A stretch of 64,000 nt of DNA, from assembly GCA_039519185.1 (NCBI GenBank), contig CM076846.1, forward strand, positions 226,350,659 through 226,414,658, read 5' to 3'. This DNA is from Astragalus membranaceus (Eukaryota > Streptophyta > Magnoliopsida > Fabales > Fabaceae). The translations under genes were made by a program, and so were the position numbers. Shown here piece after piece: positions 1-12,039 of the stretch; positions within the stretch are counted from its first letter, which is position 1, and each line of letters opens with the position of its first letter. A model generated the notes under the pieces. The model saw only the letters and a list, made by a program, of their open reading frames with translations, did no database searches and was not told the origin of the DNA.

Positions 1-393
1 TAAGACACCACACCTAGGAAACACTTTAAAATTAGAGAAGCCAAATTTTGAATTACGAGCATGGGAGAATAGTTACTTGTTGTTTCAGAAGCAATAACAG
101 TAGCGTTCCTTGCTGTCCAAAGACACCAAACACCAGCAAGAAACAAATGAGGATTAGTTGCCTGAACACCAAATTTGAGCCAGTCCATTGGGCTCAGCAT
201 AATTAAAGAAAACAACTGAATCAAAACCAAGAGCTATCCAAATGGATTTGGCGTGAGAACAGTCCCTTAAACAATGAAGAACTGTTTCATCGAAATTACC
301 ACACCTCTGACAAGTAGCTGAATTCAACATTCCACGGTAATGGAGCATTGCAGCCGTCGGAATTGCCTTATGGCATGCAGTCCACACTAAAAA
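1..393 (-). pseudogene. LINE retrotransposon reverse-transcriptase C-terminal fragment (zf-RVT region)
   Basis: Read on the minus strand, this encodes the cysteine/histidine zinc-binding region that follows reverse transcriptase in plant LINEs: Cys-x2-Cys (CQRCGN), then a His-Cys-x4-Cys-x-His cluster, then a tryptophan-rich tail. The 77-residue open frame ends early. The tail (WCLWTARN) continues in another frame, so there is at least one frameshift near 180. The element runs off the left edge of the window and is cut off at about 393 on its 5' side. It is non-functional. The family is clear from the residue pattern; the specific LINE clade is not. Confidence 0.75.
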
Positions 394-1760
394 TAATTCA
401 ATCCTTGGAGATGATCAACAACATGTTGGGGCAATTGCGTGTAAAGAAGATTGATGTATCTTATGGCCTAATGAATCTTTCAGTAATAATTAAAATAGAT
501 AAATTGATAGCCTTTTTGTAAATGAGTGAATAACTGAATACATATATCAACCATGATAATATATGAATATATATTATCCTTGTAAGTATTGTACTGATTA
601 TAAAAAATTGAACTAGTTTATTTTATTTCCATCTAGATATTTTTAAACCTAACTGACCTTGAAATTTATCAAATTTAATTTTTTCTAAATTATATTTTTA
701 CATATAAAAATTAGAGGTAAATTATTTATATGTTTATAGACTACTTTTTACATCAAAAGATTAAACACTCTCAATTAAGATAATATATTATTTTATTATC
801 TCCGTAAATAGATTTGTATTACTAGTATCGGTTCGCTGTCTTATTAACACATTATTAGTATGTTGAGCATATATACTCTCAGTTCTATAAGTATTTGTGG
901 CCTAAGCAAATAACAATGTGAGGAAAAACAACAAGATTTCTCCAAAGCTTGTCATTGCATCTACATCAAATACATCATAAGATTGTAATGAAAATTTTGC
1001 AATGTTCAACGGACAGCTGCTATGGCATATTGAAAACAAAGGAATTAAAATCAGTGTTTTGTCTAGTAATAGTTTAGATGGTAGACCAAGGTTGCGCCCC
1101 ACACGGCACACCAACAAGACTTGGCTTGGATGCATTTGAGAAGATATGAAACACATTTTCTGCTTCTCGATCACATTGAGAACAAGAGGGAGTACAAGAC
1201 ACTCCTTTGAAATTAAGATTTAATCTTGTTGGTTAGCATCCGCGTAAAGTTATCCACACCGTAATCTTCATGTTTAATAACAAGAATAAAATTAAACTCA
1301 TTTTATTGAAAATATTATTTAGCTCCAAATTTCTTGTTTTCCTAATGTAGCGGTGAAGTTATTCTCAAGTACAAACAGACAAGTTGTATGTGTGTTGCAT
1401 CATTGGAGCACATAGCCACAAAATTAGGAACCTGAGCCAGCCACAGAGGAAGAATGAACCTTGTGAAGAATTACTTTTTGAAATGGGAAAATAATTTACT
1501 AATAGTGATAAATATGGTAAATTCTTTTCCCAACCTCAGCCCATTCTTTTTTATTGTTTAATTTTAATAAAATATTTTTACTACTATTTACTATAATCTA
1601 TTTATTAAAACTACTAAAATCAATCGATCTAACTACTAATAATTGTCTAAAACAATATTTAACCACTATCCAAAATAGTTTTTTTTAATAATTTAATAAT
1701 TTACGAAAAATGATTAAATTGTTAAATTATTAAATAATCTAAAATTTACTATTTACTATA
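394..1760. other. AT-rich spacer without recognisable genes
   Basis: I see no conserved protein frame or RNA gene here. From about 1560 the sequence holds runs of ACTA/TTTA and an imperfect duplication: a block starting near 1590 (tactataatct, attaaaactac) recurs near 1750. It could be decayed element DNA leading into the Helitron-like piece that follows. Confidence 0.5.
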
Positions 1761-2304
1761 ATCTCTCTATTAAAACTACAAAAATCAATCAATTTTTTTG
1801 ATCCAAAATAAAATCAATAAATTTAACCTCTAACAATTGTCACAAAATTTAACCACTATCAAAAATTACAAAATAACTTTTTTAATTTAGTAATTTATTA
1901 ATATCATTGAGATGATTAAATTAATATTAAATCATCTAGAATAAAATGAGCAAACAAGTGGCAACAGGAGCGGCAACGAGAGCGGCAACAAGAGCGACAA
2001 CAAGAGAGGAAATGGGAGCCAACGGGAGCGCCAACGGGAGCGGCAACAAGAGAGGCAATGGGAACGCCAACAGGAGCGCATATCTTATATGAAATCTCAT
2101 TTTTTTTCCTGATTTTTACTCCGTTATTAATATTATAAGAAGATACCGACTTTTTTTTAACTTTTTGCAACACAACTATTTTAATAAATTAGAAATATAG
2201 CCTTTTTATTTTATTACATTTTGCAACTTTCAGCGTATTTATAATTTCATAACAAATATGACAAATACAGTGTCACCCGTGCGGATGCACGGGTAAAATA
2301 CTAG
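1761..2304 (+). mobile_element. Helitron-type element, 3' end clear, 5' end tentative
   Basis: The 3' end has the Helitron signature: an 8-bp stem (2275-2282 with 2287-2294, ACCCGTGC/GCACGGGT, loop GGAT), a 6-nt spacer, then CTAG at 2301-2304 followed by T. Helitrons end in CTRR after a short hairpin and insert between A and T, which fits. A possible 5' end (A|TCTCTCTATT near 1760) is only a guess, so the length is uncertain. There is no Rep/helicase coding, so the element would be non-autonomous. Within it, 1960-2080 is a purine-rich degenerate repeat of GGGAGCGGCAAC-like units. Confidence 0.55.
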
Positions 2305-2845
2305 TAAAGGATAAAAATCAATAAAGGAAAGATAAATGTAAAGAGTTGTATTTGATTGGTTATATACAAACAATATTTCTAGACAAATCGCCTTAGCCTA
2401 ATCCCTATTGGCCACTACTAGGCTAGCATGTTTTTTCCTTCAAATCACATCCCCCGTTATGGGTTCTATGATTCGTCAGAAATTATCCACGTCTTGTGGA
2501 CTTGGATCTTCTCCTTTCCACTCATCCTACATCTCCCTCCATCATCTCTATCTCTCTCTTACATTCACTCTCTCTCATCATTATTTATAATTTTTTAATC
2601 ATCTCCTCTCTCCTTTCACCCTTATATATTGCGATGGAGAGGAAGGAGGGAAGGAGATGATTCAAACACCGTGTCATCTCAACGGTCACCACTCTAACGG
2701 TTTTATCCATGCATTATTCTGGGTTCCTCAAATCAAGGTGTGTGCTTAAAAATTCATGCCTCTCAATCCATATTTCAAAAAATTGAATTATTTTAAACTT
2801 GAACTCTCCTAGTCAAGAACAAACCATTCTCTTAAATTTGAAAAT
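2305..2845. other. Spacer, pyrimidine-rich, no gene seen
   Basis: The stretch has CT-rich tracts (2500-2620) and no coding pattern I can support. Its right end is the ATGAG target site of the solo LTR. Confidence 0.4.
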
Positions 2846-2850
2846 ATGAG

Positions 2851-5800
2851 TGTTATACCCCAATTTTGTTCGTCTTCCTTTTCTAGTTTTAGTCGTTTAT
2901 TTTATTTAAATCGTGTTTTGAAGTCGCGTGATTACGAGAATTATCAGTATGGCGTCTCGATCAGTTACCAATCCTGGTCAATTTCAATGACCCTGTTCGA
3001 CTAAATCGAAATACCGTTGTTTTAAATTAGGCATGCACGCGAAGGATTGATCGTTTCGTGCGTTCTTCAATTTAATCTTCGTATTTGGATTTAAGTCGAA
3101 CCTAATTGGGACTAACAAAGTCATTTTTCTCGCGATTGGGCTTGTCGTTTCAATTTGGGTTTAAGAATGCAATTCTGAGATAATTTTAGCGTTTCGTGGT
3201 CAACGGGCTTATTTATTCTATTTGGGCCTCGTTCTCACGCACTTGTCTAGTTGGGTCCGATATCACTTTTGTATTTGGCCCAATTTCTTTTATTATTTTT
3301 ACTTTGTCTATTTTCATTTATTTTGAGTAGTAAATATAGTCTAAAAATGTCAAAAATTCTATTTATTTTTATTTACAATTTAATAGTGTTTAGGAGTCCA
3401 AATGTCAAAAATACAAAAAAATACAAAAAAAACAAAAATAAAAAGGGAGCAGCATCAGCAAATCTCTGGGGCTGTTCTTGCTCTCCAAGACTGCTCAGCA
3501 AGCCCACATTATCAGACCTGCAAAAGCCCAGTCAAACCAGTCAAAAACCAATTAAATGCCAACCCTAGTTTTTCAGTATAAAAAAAACAGTCAATCCTAG
3601 GTCTAAGGACGAAATCAGAGACAAACATACACAGACGGAAACTCAGACCCCAAAACAGACGAAAAAATCCATACAAAATTTAGAGATGTTCGGGGTAAAA
3701 ATTAGGGTTTCACACTGAAACCCTAATTGCAAAGCATCAAAAAATCCAGAAACATAAGCAGTCAAACAGAAGAGGCACGGCAGTAGCAGTAGGGACAGGA
3801 ACAGCAGTATCGAACAGACAAGAATCTATTTCAGAAGCTGGAAAAGGGGTTGGTCATATCCTACTAATATACGCTTTTTTTATCATTCATTAGAACAGTT
3901 TAGGAATCTGGAATCCATGTATAATTGAACCTAAAATCGAATCTTCAGTTTATGTTGTAAATAGATTAGGGTAAATACTGTAAATAGATTAGTTGTAAAT
4001 ATTAGGATTCAGGAATCAGAATACAAAACACAAAGAACCATAAAATGAAAAGGTAGAAAGGATCACAACAAGAGAATGAAGCCTAGGTCTCAAAAACGAT
4101 CAGAATTAGAATTCAGTCTTTTTAAATCTTCCAACAAAACATAGGCAAGCAGAACCAAAAAACAAAATAGAGAAAAAGAAGAGAACGAAAATCATTAGAA
4201 AAAGAGGAAAAAAGGAACCTGGGCTGACTGTCGCCGACAGTGACCTTCGCCGGCAGCCCCAACGCCCGTGTGCATCTTCACGCCTTTCTTTCGCTTTTCG
4301 CTCTCACAATCACCGCCACCAGCTCCAGCTCAAACCGCGCCAAGAACCACCCAGAAGCCGAAAAACAAACGTAAAAAAAAAGGAATTAGGAATCAGAAAC
4401 AAACATAAAAAACGAGAAAGAACAGAGGAGGATAAGAAGAGGAAAATTGCAAAAAAAAAACAGTGCCATACCTTTTTCCGGCCACCGTAGACGGTGGCCG
4501 TCCGCCTCAAACCATCGCCTCCCCCGGCACCTTTACCGTCGCAAGCCACCGTTAACGCTCGTCGTCGCAGCGCATCACCATCACCGTCGCAGTTCCTCGG
4601 CCTCGGTTGCCGTCACCATCGTGCACGTTCGCCGTCACTACCGTCATCGCTGGCCAAGGAACGGCCGGTTGGCGTCGTTTGCTCCCACTGCCGTCACCTT
4701 GGACAAATCATCACCCTCGCAACCCCTTTGATGCGAACACGACGGCTTTGATGTCAACCACTGTTGCCTCTTCCCCTTTCGCTCTCTCTTTCTCCGTCCA
4801 TCTCTCTCCCAGTCGCAAAACTCTCGCCGGAAACCCCTCTCGCATCCCCTCCTCTCTTTTCTCTCTGCGTGTCAAACTCTTTCTCTCTCCCAGCGAACTC
4901 TCTCTCTTCTCGTTTCTCTGGTTGCGGCGCAAATGGAGGAAGGAATTGGGAAATTAGGGTTGAGGGGGGGGGGGGGGTTGGAGTTTGGGACGGCGCCGCA
5001 AGAAGTGGGGAAGTAAAATTAGGGTTTCAGTTTTAACTTTTGCCTTATATAGTGTGGATACTGAGGGCTATTTTCGTCCTTTCCTTTTTAACTCAGCACA
5101 CTGCTTACACCACTCGTTTTTTGTATTACGCCTCCCCCTGGAAAGCCCATAGTTTGTGGGCTACTCTGAAACGAACTGGGCTCGCTTTTCACACCCAGTT
5201 TTAATAATACAACTCCATTCCTGCAAACTGCACCCCACTTTGCCATTTCACCCCCTTTCTCGTTTTTTATTTAATTTAATCCTCTTCAAGACAAAATAGT
5301 TTCTCATAAATCAAAAACTTTGTTAATAGTCTTGTGAAGCTTTTGCTTACATGATTATTATCAATGAGGTACTAGTGGTGATCACTTGGAGCCTTTGCTC
5401 AATTGATCATCATGAACGCCTAAGTTTTCCTAAAGGTTTTCATTAAATCAAAAAACTTTGTTTGTAGTCTTGCGAAGCCTCTGCTTGCATGATTATTAAC
5501 AATGGAGTGCTAGTAGTGATCACTTGGAGCCCTTGCTCAATTGATCATCATGAAAGCTCGATTTTCACAATTAAACAAAACAAAAACCTTTTTCCAAACA
5601 AACAAGAACTACGTAGCTTTGAATTCTCCATCGCACCGGGAGATACGTAGGAGCGGGCCATGTCCCGTCAAGCACTTCTTTCTAAAAACCCTTTTTTTTT
5701 TCTTTTCTCTCCAAAAATAAAAAATTTTATTAAGTTCTTTAATTCATTTTCAATAAGAAATAAAGAGGCAAAATTAAGTATTTTCAAGTCAACACACCAA

Positions 5801-6034
5801 AACCACACATTTAATTAAAGGTTCCCTCTCAGTAGAGAGGACGTGTGGGGTGCTAACACCTTCCCTGCGCGTAACCGACCCCCGAACCCTATTCTCTAAT
5901 TTCGCAAGACCAATCGCTTTCCAAAAAAGGTTTTCCTAATATTTTCCTTAATAAATATTGGTGGCGGCTTCATTGTCTTAGGAAAAGTTGTGAACGAGGA
6001 AGGTTCTCCCTCGGGGACTTTTTCGGGCGCAACA
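2851..6034 (+). mobile_element. Solo LTR, about 3.18 kb, Ogre/Tat-like Ty3/gypsy
   Basis: The block starts TGTTATACCCCAATTTTG and ends GGGCGCAACA. It is flanked on both sides by the 5-bp direct repeat ATGAG (2846-2850 and 6035-6039), the target-site duplication expected for an LTR element. There is no primer site, gag-pol or second LTR, so this is a solo LTR left by recombination between two LTRs. Its length and its TGTTATACCCC start resemble legume Ogre/Tat LTRs (family recognition from memory). The GC-rich open frames at 4300-5030 and the G-run at 4965-4977 lie inside it and are not genes. The + orientation is assumed from the TG start and the polyadenylation-like right half. Confidence 0.85.
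5307..5560. repeat. Two-copy tandem repeat inside the solo LTR
   Basis: Two diverged copies of about 110-130 bp occur head to tail. They share AAACTTTGTT, GTCTTG, CATGATTATTA, GTGATCACTTGGAGCC and TTGCTCAATTGATCATCATGAA. Copy 1 starts near 5307 and copy 2 near 5447. Confidence 0.75.
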
Positions 6035-6039
6035 ATGAG

Positions 6040-6689
6040 CCTTATCCTCACCAGTTTATTATCTAATGAGTTCTTGGGCTCAGCTCATATAATCAATCGA
6101 TTGGCTTAACTTCGGCTAACCTCCAATCGGGTCACAGTGTGAGATGCTTTCAGTTTCATTCAATTCAAGTGTCTCATTGCTGCTTATCAGATACGGTCAC
6201 AATCAAAATGCAGAATGGCCATTGGCAGTGACAGATCTTGACTAAAAAACCCGGGTGGGTCGCGAATTAACAAGACATGGAAACTCAATCGCATGAATGG
6301 AACGCAGAAATGCAAAAACTTGCCTTCGAAAATTTCGTCAGAATGAAAAAAACTCGGTTGTGATGAGAAGACGATACGGAGAATTGAAAGACGATGCAGA
6401 GAAGATCAATCAACAAATCATACAGACAACAATGATGAGAAGAAAGACAGACGACGAACGACGAGGTAGAAACCAACGACGATGAGGAACGACAGGCGTG
6501 AGAGAGGATGAAAATATTTTTTTAAAAATTATCAACTATTGATTCATAATTTCTAGTTCTAATATAAGAGATGTGAAAAAATTAGTTTTATATAATATTA
6601 AAAATATGAATAAAATATAAGAATTATTATATGACGAATATGTATATATATATATATATATATATATTAACTTTCTTATATTTAAATAA
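6040..6689. other. Spacer without recognised gene
   Basis: A purine-rich stretch (6290-6480) gives short lysine/arginine-rich frames on + and no known domain. A TA dinucleotide run lies at about 6642-6666. Nothing here can be called a gene. Confidence 0.4.
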
Positions 6690-6790
6690 AAGCAAAACTA
6701 TAGCCCAATGGTAACTAAGTTTAGTTGCAACTCTTATCGCTACTAATTGGTCGGAAGTTCGATCCTAGTAAGAGGTAGCTTTTATAATGT
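6690..6790 (+). mobile_element. SINE-like tRNA-derived repeat
   Basis: The two internal RNA polymerase III promoter boxes are readable: an A box (TAGCCCAATGG, about 6701) and a B box (GTTCGATCC, about 6757), with tRNA-like spacing. A body after the tRNA-like head is not obvious and no target duplication was found, so this may be a partial copy. Confidence 0.5.
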
Positions 6791-8176
6791 TTTCGTGCAT
6801 TTTATTTGTGACAAAATAAACGAGTAAACGAATTTAACTCAGTGGAGGATCGAACATGGGACAAACGATTTATATTGGTTGAGTTTTAAAAAAGCATGGG
6901 TACTATAGTAATTTCACATGATTTTTTGAGGCGGGCCGTGGGCCTGCCCATCCCTAACTAAGATCCGCCCCGGGCCATTGGCTAATCAATATTCATCTAT
7001 CTATAATTCTCCATGTCTGCTCATGATACAAGAGTTCTTAACCAATTATTATCAGTCACAATCACAATGCATAATGCTTAATTGCTTATTGTTATAATTG
7101 CTAGTAGTAAACATGGCTTAGTAGAGAAAGTTTGAAGAAAAGTAAAATTGTTATTTATAGAACGAAGAAAAGGTATTACATCAAGCAAGCCATTTACATG
7201 ACTTAAATAGAGAATAAGAAAGTAACCAATTATAACTAACTACCAACAAAATACTAAAGAACTACATATATCTAATAACAATGATTGTCATGGAAAAGAT
7301 TGTAGGCTTGTAGCTGTGCAAAATTTAGACCAAGCATCTATAAATTTACATCCTGGGGTACTCTCCAGGTGGGTCCTACAGCTGTGTTTGGCGCCAAAGT
7401 TCCAGGACCACTGGGATGCTGTCGTGTGGTCCGTGTTGGCTGCCGGTGATTTGCTGTTGTTGCCAACTCATATGCCAGCGGTGCTTTTATTTTTCTTCTT
7501 TTGATTTAGCAGTGTTGTCCTGTATAAATTACCACTCTCATGTGAAGTTGTCAGCTCTCTGCCACTCCCATGTGAAATTGTCAGCCAAAAAGACTGGTAC
7601 AGACAGAAAGAAGAAAACCATTTTTGCTATCTTTTCATTACTTTTCTTTCTTCCTCTCTCGCCATCTCTGTTTCTTTTTCTCTTTTCACATTCTTCTTCC
7701 TCCGTGATCCACTCCTTCTTCTTCCTTCTCTTTTCGTTTTCTGCACACTTCTTCCTCCATCATCCACTCCTTCTTCCTTCTCTTTCCATCTTTCTGCACA
7801 CTTCTTCCTCTTCCCACTCCTTCTTCTTTAACTCCTTTGGAGAATGTTGTTCTTGTCATTCAACGTGTTGCATTTTTGCGAGATGAAATCCCTTTTCTTC
7901 TTTCTCCTCTCTCACCGCTCCTCACACCCTACCAGGTAACCTTTTCACATCAATCTCTCATTTCCTTCCCTCACTCACTCAGCTCAACTTTACTGTTACA
8001 CTTCTTCCTCATCTCTCGCCGTTCTTCGTTTGTTGATTCACTCGCTGATTTGTGAGATTGTGTAATTGCAGATATGTTCATGGCTTTTTGATGAAAACGA
8101 TGGGGATGATGAACTTGAAGTTGAAACTCAATTTTTCCCCCTCACTTCTCTCTCAATCGACACTAACAAAGAGAAA
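6791..8176 (+). other. Unidentified region, possibly the 5' part of a transcribed or captured unit
   Basis: Pyrimidine-rich DNA (7600-7920, CTTCTTCCTC repeats) looks like a plant 5' leader. A frame starting near 7844 encodes a hydrophobic, signal-like stretch (MLFLSFNVLHFCEMK) and reaches a plausible donor at 7935. A plausible acceptor (TTGCAG) follows at about 8070 with an acidic frame (LFDENDGDDELEVET). I recognise no protein family. It may be an unknown gene broken by the two MITEs that follow, or gene debris carried by a Helitron ending at 13604. Confidence 0.25.
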
Positions 8177-8188
8177 AAGGCAAACAGG

Positions 8189-8646
8189 TTAATAGCCATT
8201 TTGGTCCCTGGAAGTGTAACTCGCTGTCAATTTGGTCCCTTATTCGAGCGAAAATGCAAAAAGGTCCCTCAATGTGTAATCTGTCTGTCACGTTAGACCC
8301 TCCCGTTAATGTGCTTCGTTAACTCCGCCAATGTGGGACGTTTATCTCATTTTAGTCTCTGAAAGATGTCACTTACTGTCATTTTAATCCTTGAAACATA
8401 GGAGTTTTAAGGGACTAAAATGACAGTAAGTGACATCTTTTAGGGACTAAAATGACAGTAAGTGACATCTTTCGGGGACTAAAATGGGATAAACGTGCCA
8501 CATTGATGGAGTTAACGAAGCATATTAACGGGAGGGACTAACGTGATGGACGGATTACACATTGAGGGATCTTTTTACATTTTCGCTCGAATGAGGGACC
8601 AAATTGACGAGTTACACTTCCCGAGACCAAAATGGCTATTAACTCG
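8189..8646. mobile_element. MITE with long terminal inverted repeats (Mutator-like group)
   Basis: The left arm (TTAATAGCCATTTTGGTCCC, AGTGTAAC) is mirrored at the right end (GTTACACTTCC, CAAAATGGCTATTAA), and the inverted similarity runs about 200 bp inwards. Both sides carry the same 12-bp sequence AAGGCAAACAGG (8177-8188 and 8647-8658), read as a target-site duplication. There is no open frame. A unit AGGGACTAAAATGACAGTAA recurs in tandem at about 8412 and 8443. The long arms and duplication of at least 9 bp suggest a Mutator-like MITE; the superfamily is inference. Confidence 0.75.
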
Positions 8647-8700
8647 AAGGCAAACAGGGTTTGAGGTGAGAGAGAGCGTGGTTGTTGTAGCCTTCACGGA

Positions 8701-9313
8701 TATGGATGGCAATGGGGCGGGGCGGGGCGGGGGCGGGGAGTACTCCCCCGCTCCCCGTCCCTTCCTCCCAAGTTGTCCCCCGTCCCCATCCCCGATCCCC
8801 GCTTCGGGGAGTTTTCCTCCTCCATCCCCATCCCCATCCCCACGGATCCCCACGATCCCCACGGGGAATCCGAAAATTTATTAAAAGTTTGAAAAAATAT
8901 AAATTAAAATATAATAAAATTGAATAAATATATAAAAGTAAGACTAAAAAACAAAACTTTAACATTTTAATACAAAAAATATAAAAGTTAGTCTTACTTT
9001 TATATTTTAATATTTAAAAAGTATAAAAGTTAGAACAATTAAATATTTTAAATTAGAAACAAGTATAAAAAGACTAAAAAATTAATACTTATAGTATAAT
9101 ATACATCTATAATAAAAATATTTATGTAATATATTTCGGGGCGGAGTCCTCGCGGGGCGGGGGGTATGATCCCCGTCCTCATCCCCACTTTGACTGCAGG
9201 GATATTTTCTCCCCCGTCCCCGTCCCCACGGGGAAAATTCCCCGCCCACAGGCCCCGAACGGGGCAATATCCCCGCGGGGATCCGCACTTACGGGTAGAA
9301 ATTGCCATCCCTA
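8701..9313. mobile_element. hAT-type MITE with G/C-rich ends
   Basis: The ends are inverted copies (TATGGATGGCAAT at left, ATTGCCATCCCTA at right). They are flanked by an imperfect 8-bp duplication, TTCACGGA (8693-8700) and TCCACGGA (9314-9321). Hallmarks of hAT are an 8-bp duplication and TA(G)GG ends. The arms are rich in GGGGCGGGG/CCCCGTCCCC units and the centre is AT-rich. The open frames here are by-products of these units, not genes. Confidence 0.75.
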
Positions 9314-9460
9314 TCCACGGAGACGCTGGCGGAGACACTGACGGAGACACCAAAGACGCTATCAAGGGTAACGACTCCAAGACGAAAAAGCATCGTTCAA
9401 TAGCCATTGTTCCAGATCCTTCCCAGATCGATGTCAAGCTCTTCAACCTGGACCTTTGAC
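9314..9460 (+). other. Short polar open frame right of the MITEs, possible old exon
   Basis: A frame of about 48 residues rich in Asp, Lys and Thr (GDTKDAIKGNDSKTKK, later VPDPSQIDVKLFNLDL) ends at a TGA near 9458. I do not recognise it. If both MITEs are removed at their target duplications, this frame is the same one as the acidic frame ending near 8188, with a single stop (TGA) between them. That suggests a former exon, but this is inference. Confidence 0.25.
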
Positions 9461-11984
9461 GATGTTCAGGTTCTTCCTCTTTCCAATGATCTTATTCCTC
9501 TTTTATTTACCATTTGTTGTTAATTATTGTGCGAAAGTTTTCTACTCTATGCTCTCATCAGATTTAGACTACATAATTTAAATTGCAATTCTGGATTATT
9601 TAGGTGATTTCTTAGCTATGTTGTGTAGTTTGTTCAACTTCCAATTTCAAGTTATTCTATTGTTGTAGTAGTGAAGAACATAGGAGTTAGTTTTAGTTTT
9701 ATGAATGAACCAAAATCAAATCATTTGAATGATGCATTCAAGGTGTTTGAGAATTTGCATCTTTTAATTACTTTAGTTCATTTCTTCAAGCAAACGTTCT
9801 CCATGCCAATTACTTTTATGATTTCTCCCTTTTCAGGTCAGCATTTATCTTACTGTCTTCCTTGCGAGCCATGAAGCATAGAAGTTGGATGCGAGGGAGA
9901 AGGGGAAAGAGCGATGGACTGGGAGCAGAAGCAGCATCAAGGCACACTGAGCGGTGGCGAAATCACACAAAGAATTAAAATGATGCACAAAGCGGTTGCA
10001 GAGTCGCACCAAGCAATTAAAACAACCCACAGAGCAGTTGCGGCAACGTGTGAAGCATTAATAAGGTATCTATTTTTTACTGAATATAGGGTATCTACTA
10101 TTTGCTTTTTAAGTTATCTGATGCTATTGTCATTTGTGGTGTGTAATTCATGGTTGTTAGTTATTCTCTTTTGTTAATAACAGAAAATTATGTTTCAATC
10201 AAAGGAATTTAATCAAATCATCCTCCTACAGAGAGTTCTATGATGCAATTTTGGAGCCATATATGTGTTCATCTTTTGTGTGAGGAGTGTTGCTGGGAAA
10301 ATCTTCTTTGGCAGTAAGCTTAGTTAGCTTCTCTGCCTCATCACTTGCATGTAGTTACATGGTCATCTCCAAGGTAGTTGAAATTAGTTTCTATGTGGAA
10401 AAATTTGGTATATTAGTTGTTGACATTTTTGAACTTTGATTAAGCTATGGTAATTTTTTGGTATCTTTGTTGTTTACAAGTCTGATAATATGCTTTTCAC
10501 TTGCTAAGTTTACTTGCATTTGGGCATTCTGGACTTTACGATGATGTTTTTTTCTCAAATTAAAGATCATGGCATATGATGGGAGTGAATCTTCAAAAGA
10601 GGGTTGATTCCTTTTTTTTAATCATCAGGGGTGGGAGAAAATAAGGATCCTGTGGTATATTAGTTGTTGCAGCTTTTTGTTGTGCTCTGATTGCTTATTT
10701 CCTTATTTGCATCTAATTTATTCCTTTGGTTCTTTAAATGCTAAAGAGAAGCTAATCTCTAAATTGAACATGGAGCTACACAATATTGTACAACCTTATC
10801 AAACGAAAGAGTGGGACATGTAAATGAAGTCAAGAAACTTGCTGCAATACTCAATGAAAAGGTGATATTTCAGTTGGCCAAGTATAGCCAATGATTTTGA
10901 TCTCTTATGCAATGCTCATCAAATGCATCGCAGTTCATGTATTAGTATTTATAAAGAAATCATACAAATTCATTTACATGACACATGGTTTAGCTCTTCC
11001 TTCATAAAATTATGAAACTATTTTTTTAATTAACCCATTCACAAAATTCTCAGTTCTTATTGTGGTTTTAGCGTAGAGCATCTTCATGAACTTTTTCCAG
11101 GATGATTAGAATTTCTTTTCCCTTGCTTAGTTATGTGCATGATATGGCAGTTACTGATAAATTTGTATTTTGGATATTGTCAAAATATTAATAGTACCAA
11201 TTTTTGGGTGGTTTGTGATTCTAATGATTAGGGTTGGGTACTGATAAAACATGATGCTTCTCTTTCATTAAATTTTACTTCGATATTTTGAACTCTAAAT
11301 TTTATTGTAGGAGAAATGATATATTTCTTCTTTGATCACTTTTTTAGTGAATAATAGTTGATTTCATTTTGTTAGAATAACTATTGTTGTGAATGCATTT
11401 GAACATTATAATCTAAAACCATTTCAAGTTATTTCTTCTGACTCACAGATTTCCAAACATCTCCTATTCAAGATTTTTTAGTATCTCCAATTTCTTGGCT
11501 TCTATTTGGTGAAGATCATATAGGCTGCTACAACTTATTATACTCTCCCATTGTTTCCTCATTTTTATGTCAACTTACTTAGTAATAATACCAATTGATA
11601 TATTGCTCATAATTCTATGGTAAAATATTTGCTTATTGTTTACAGACTTGAATGGTGTAATAGTGGTTATTGGATCAGTTATACTTGGCAAGCTATTGTA
11701 GTAGGAGTTGTTGTTGCTGGGAAATCACTTTTTCATGGTGCTTCAAAGTAAAGGGCGAGAGTGGTGCTGAGAAATAACTTTTTTCTGGTGCTTCAAAACA
11801 AGGGGCAAGAGTCATAGTTGGAGAGCAATATACTTTTCTGCAATTTAGGCTAGGATGGTGCTAAAGAGCTATATAGATATTTCTCTCTTTGTTTTTTATA
11901 AAAAAAATTGGTCTTACAAATGACTTTGACCATGACATTTAGGCTCAAAGTGCACACTTTGTTACATTTATGGAATTCTTTGAT

Positions 11985-12039
<55 letters not shown>

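Noticed and set aside
1960..2080. CRISPR-like short repeats (GGGAGCGGCAACA units)
   Set aside because: Units are contiguous and degenerate without spacers, and this is a plant genome.
4300..5036. Several overlapping GC-rich open frames on both strands
   Set aside because: They lie inside the solo LTR, overlap in all frames and have low-complexity composition.
5822..5890. Possible tRNA or structured RNA near the end of the solo LTR
   Set aside because: The sequence is part of the LTR right end and shows no cloverleaf.
8543..9459. Proline/glycine-rich open frames
   Set aside because: They are translations of the G/C-rich arms of the hAT MITE; only the tail after 9314 is kept as a weak candidate.
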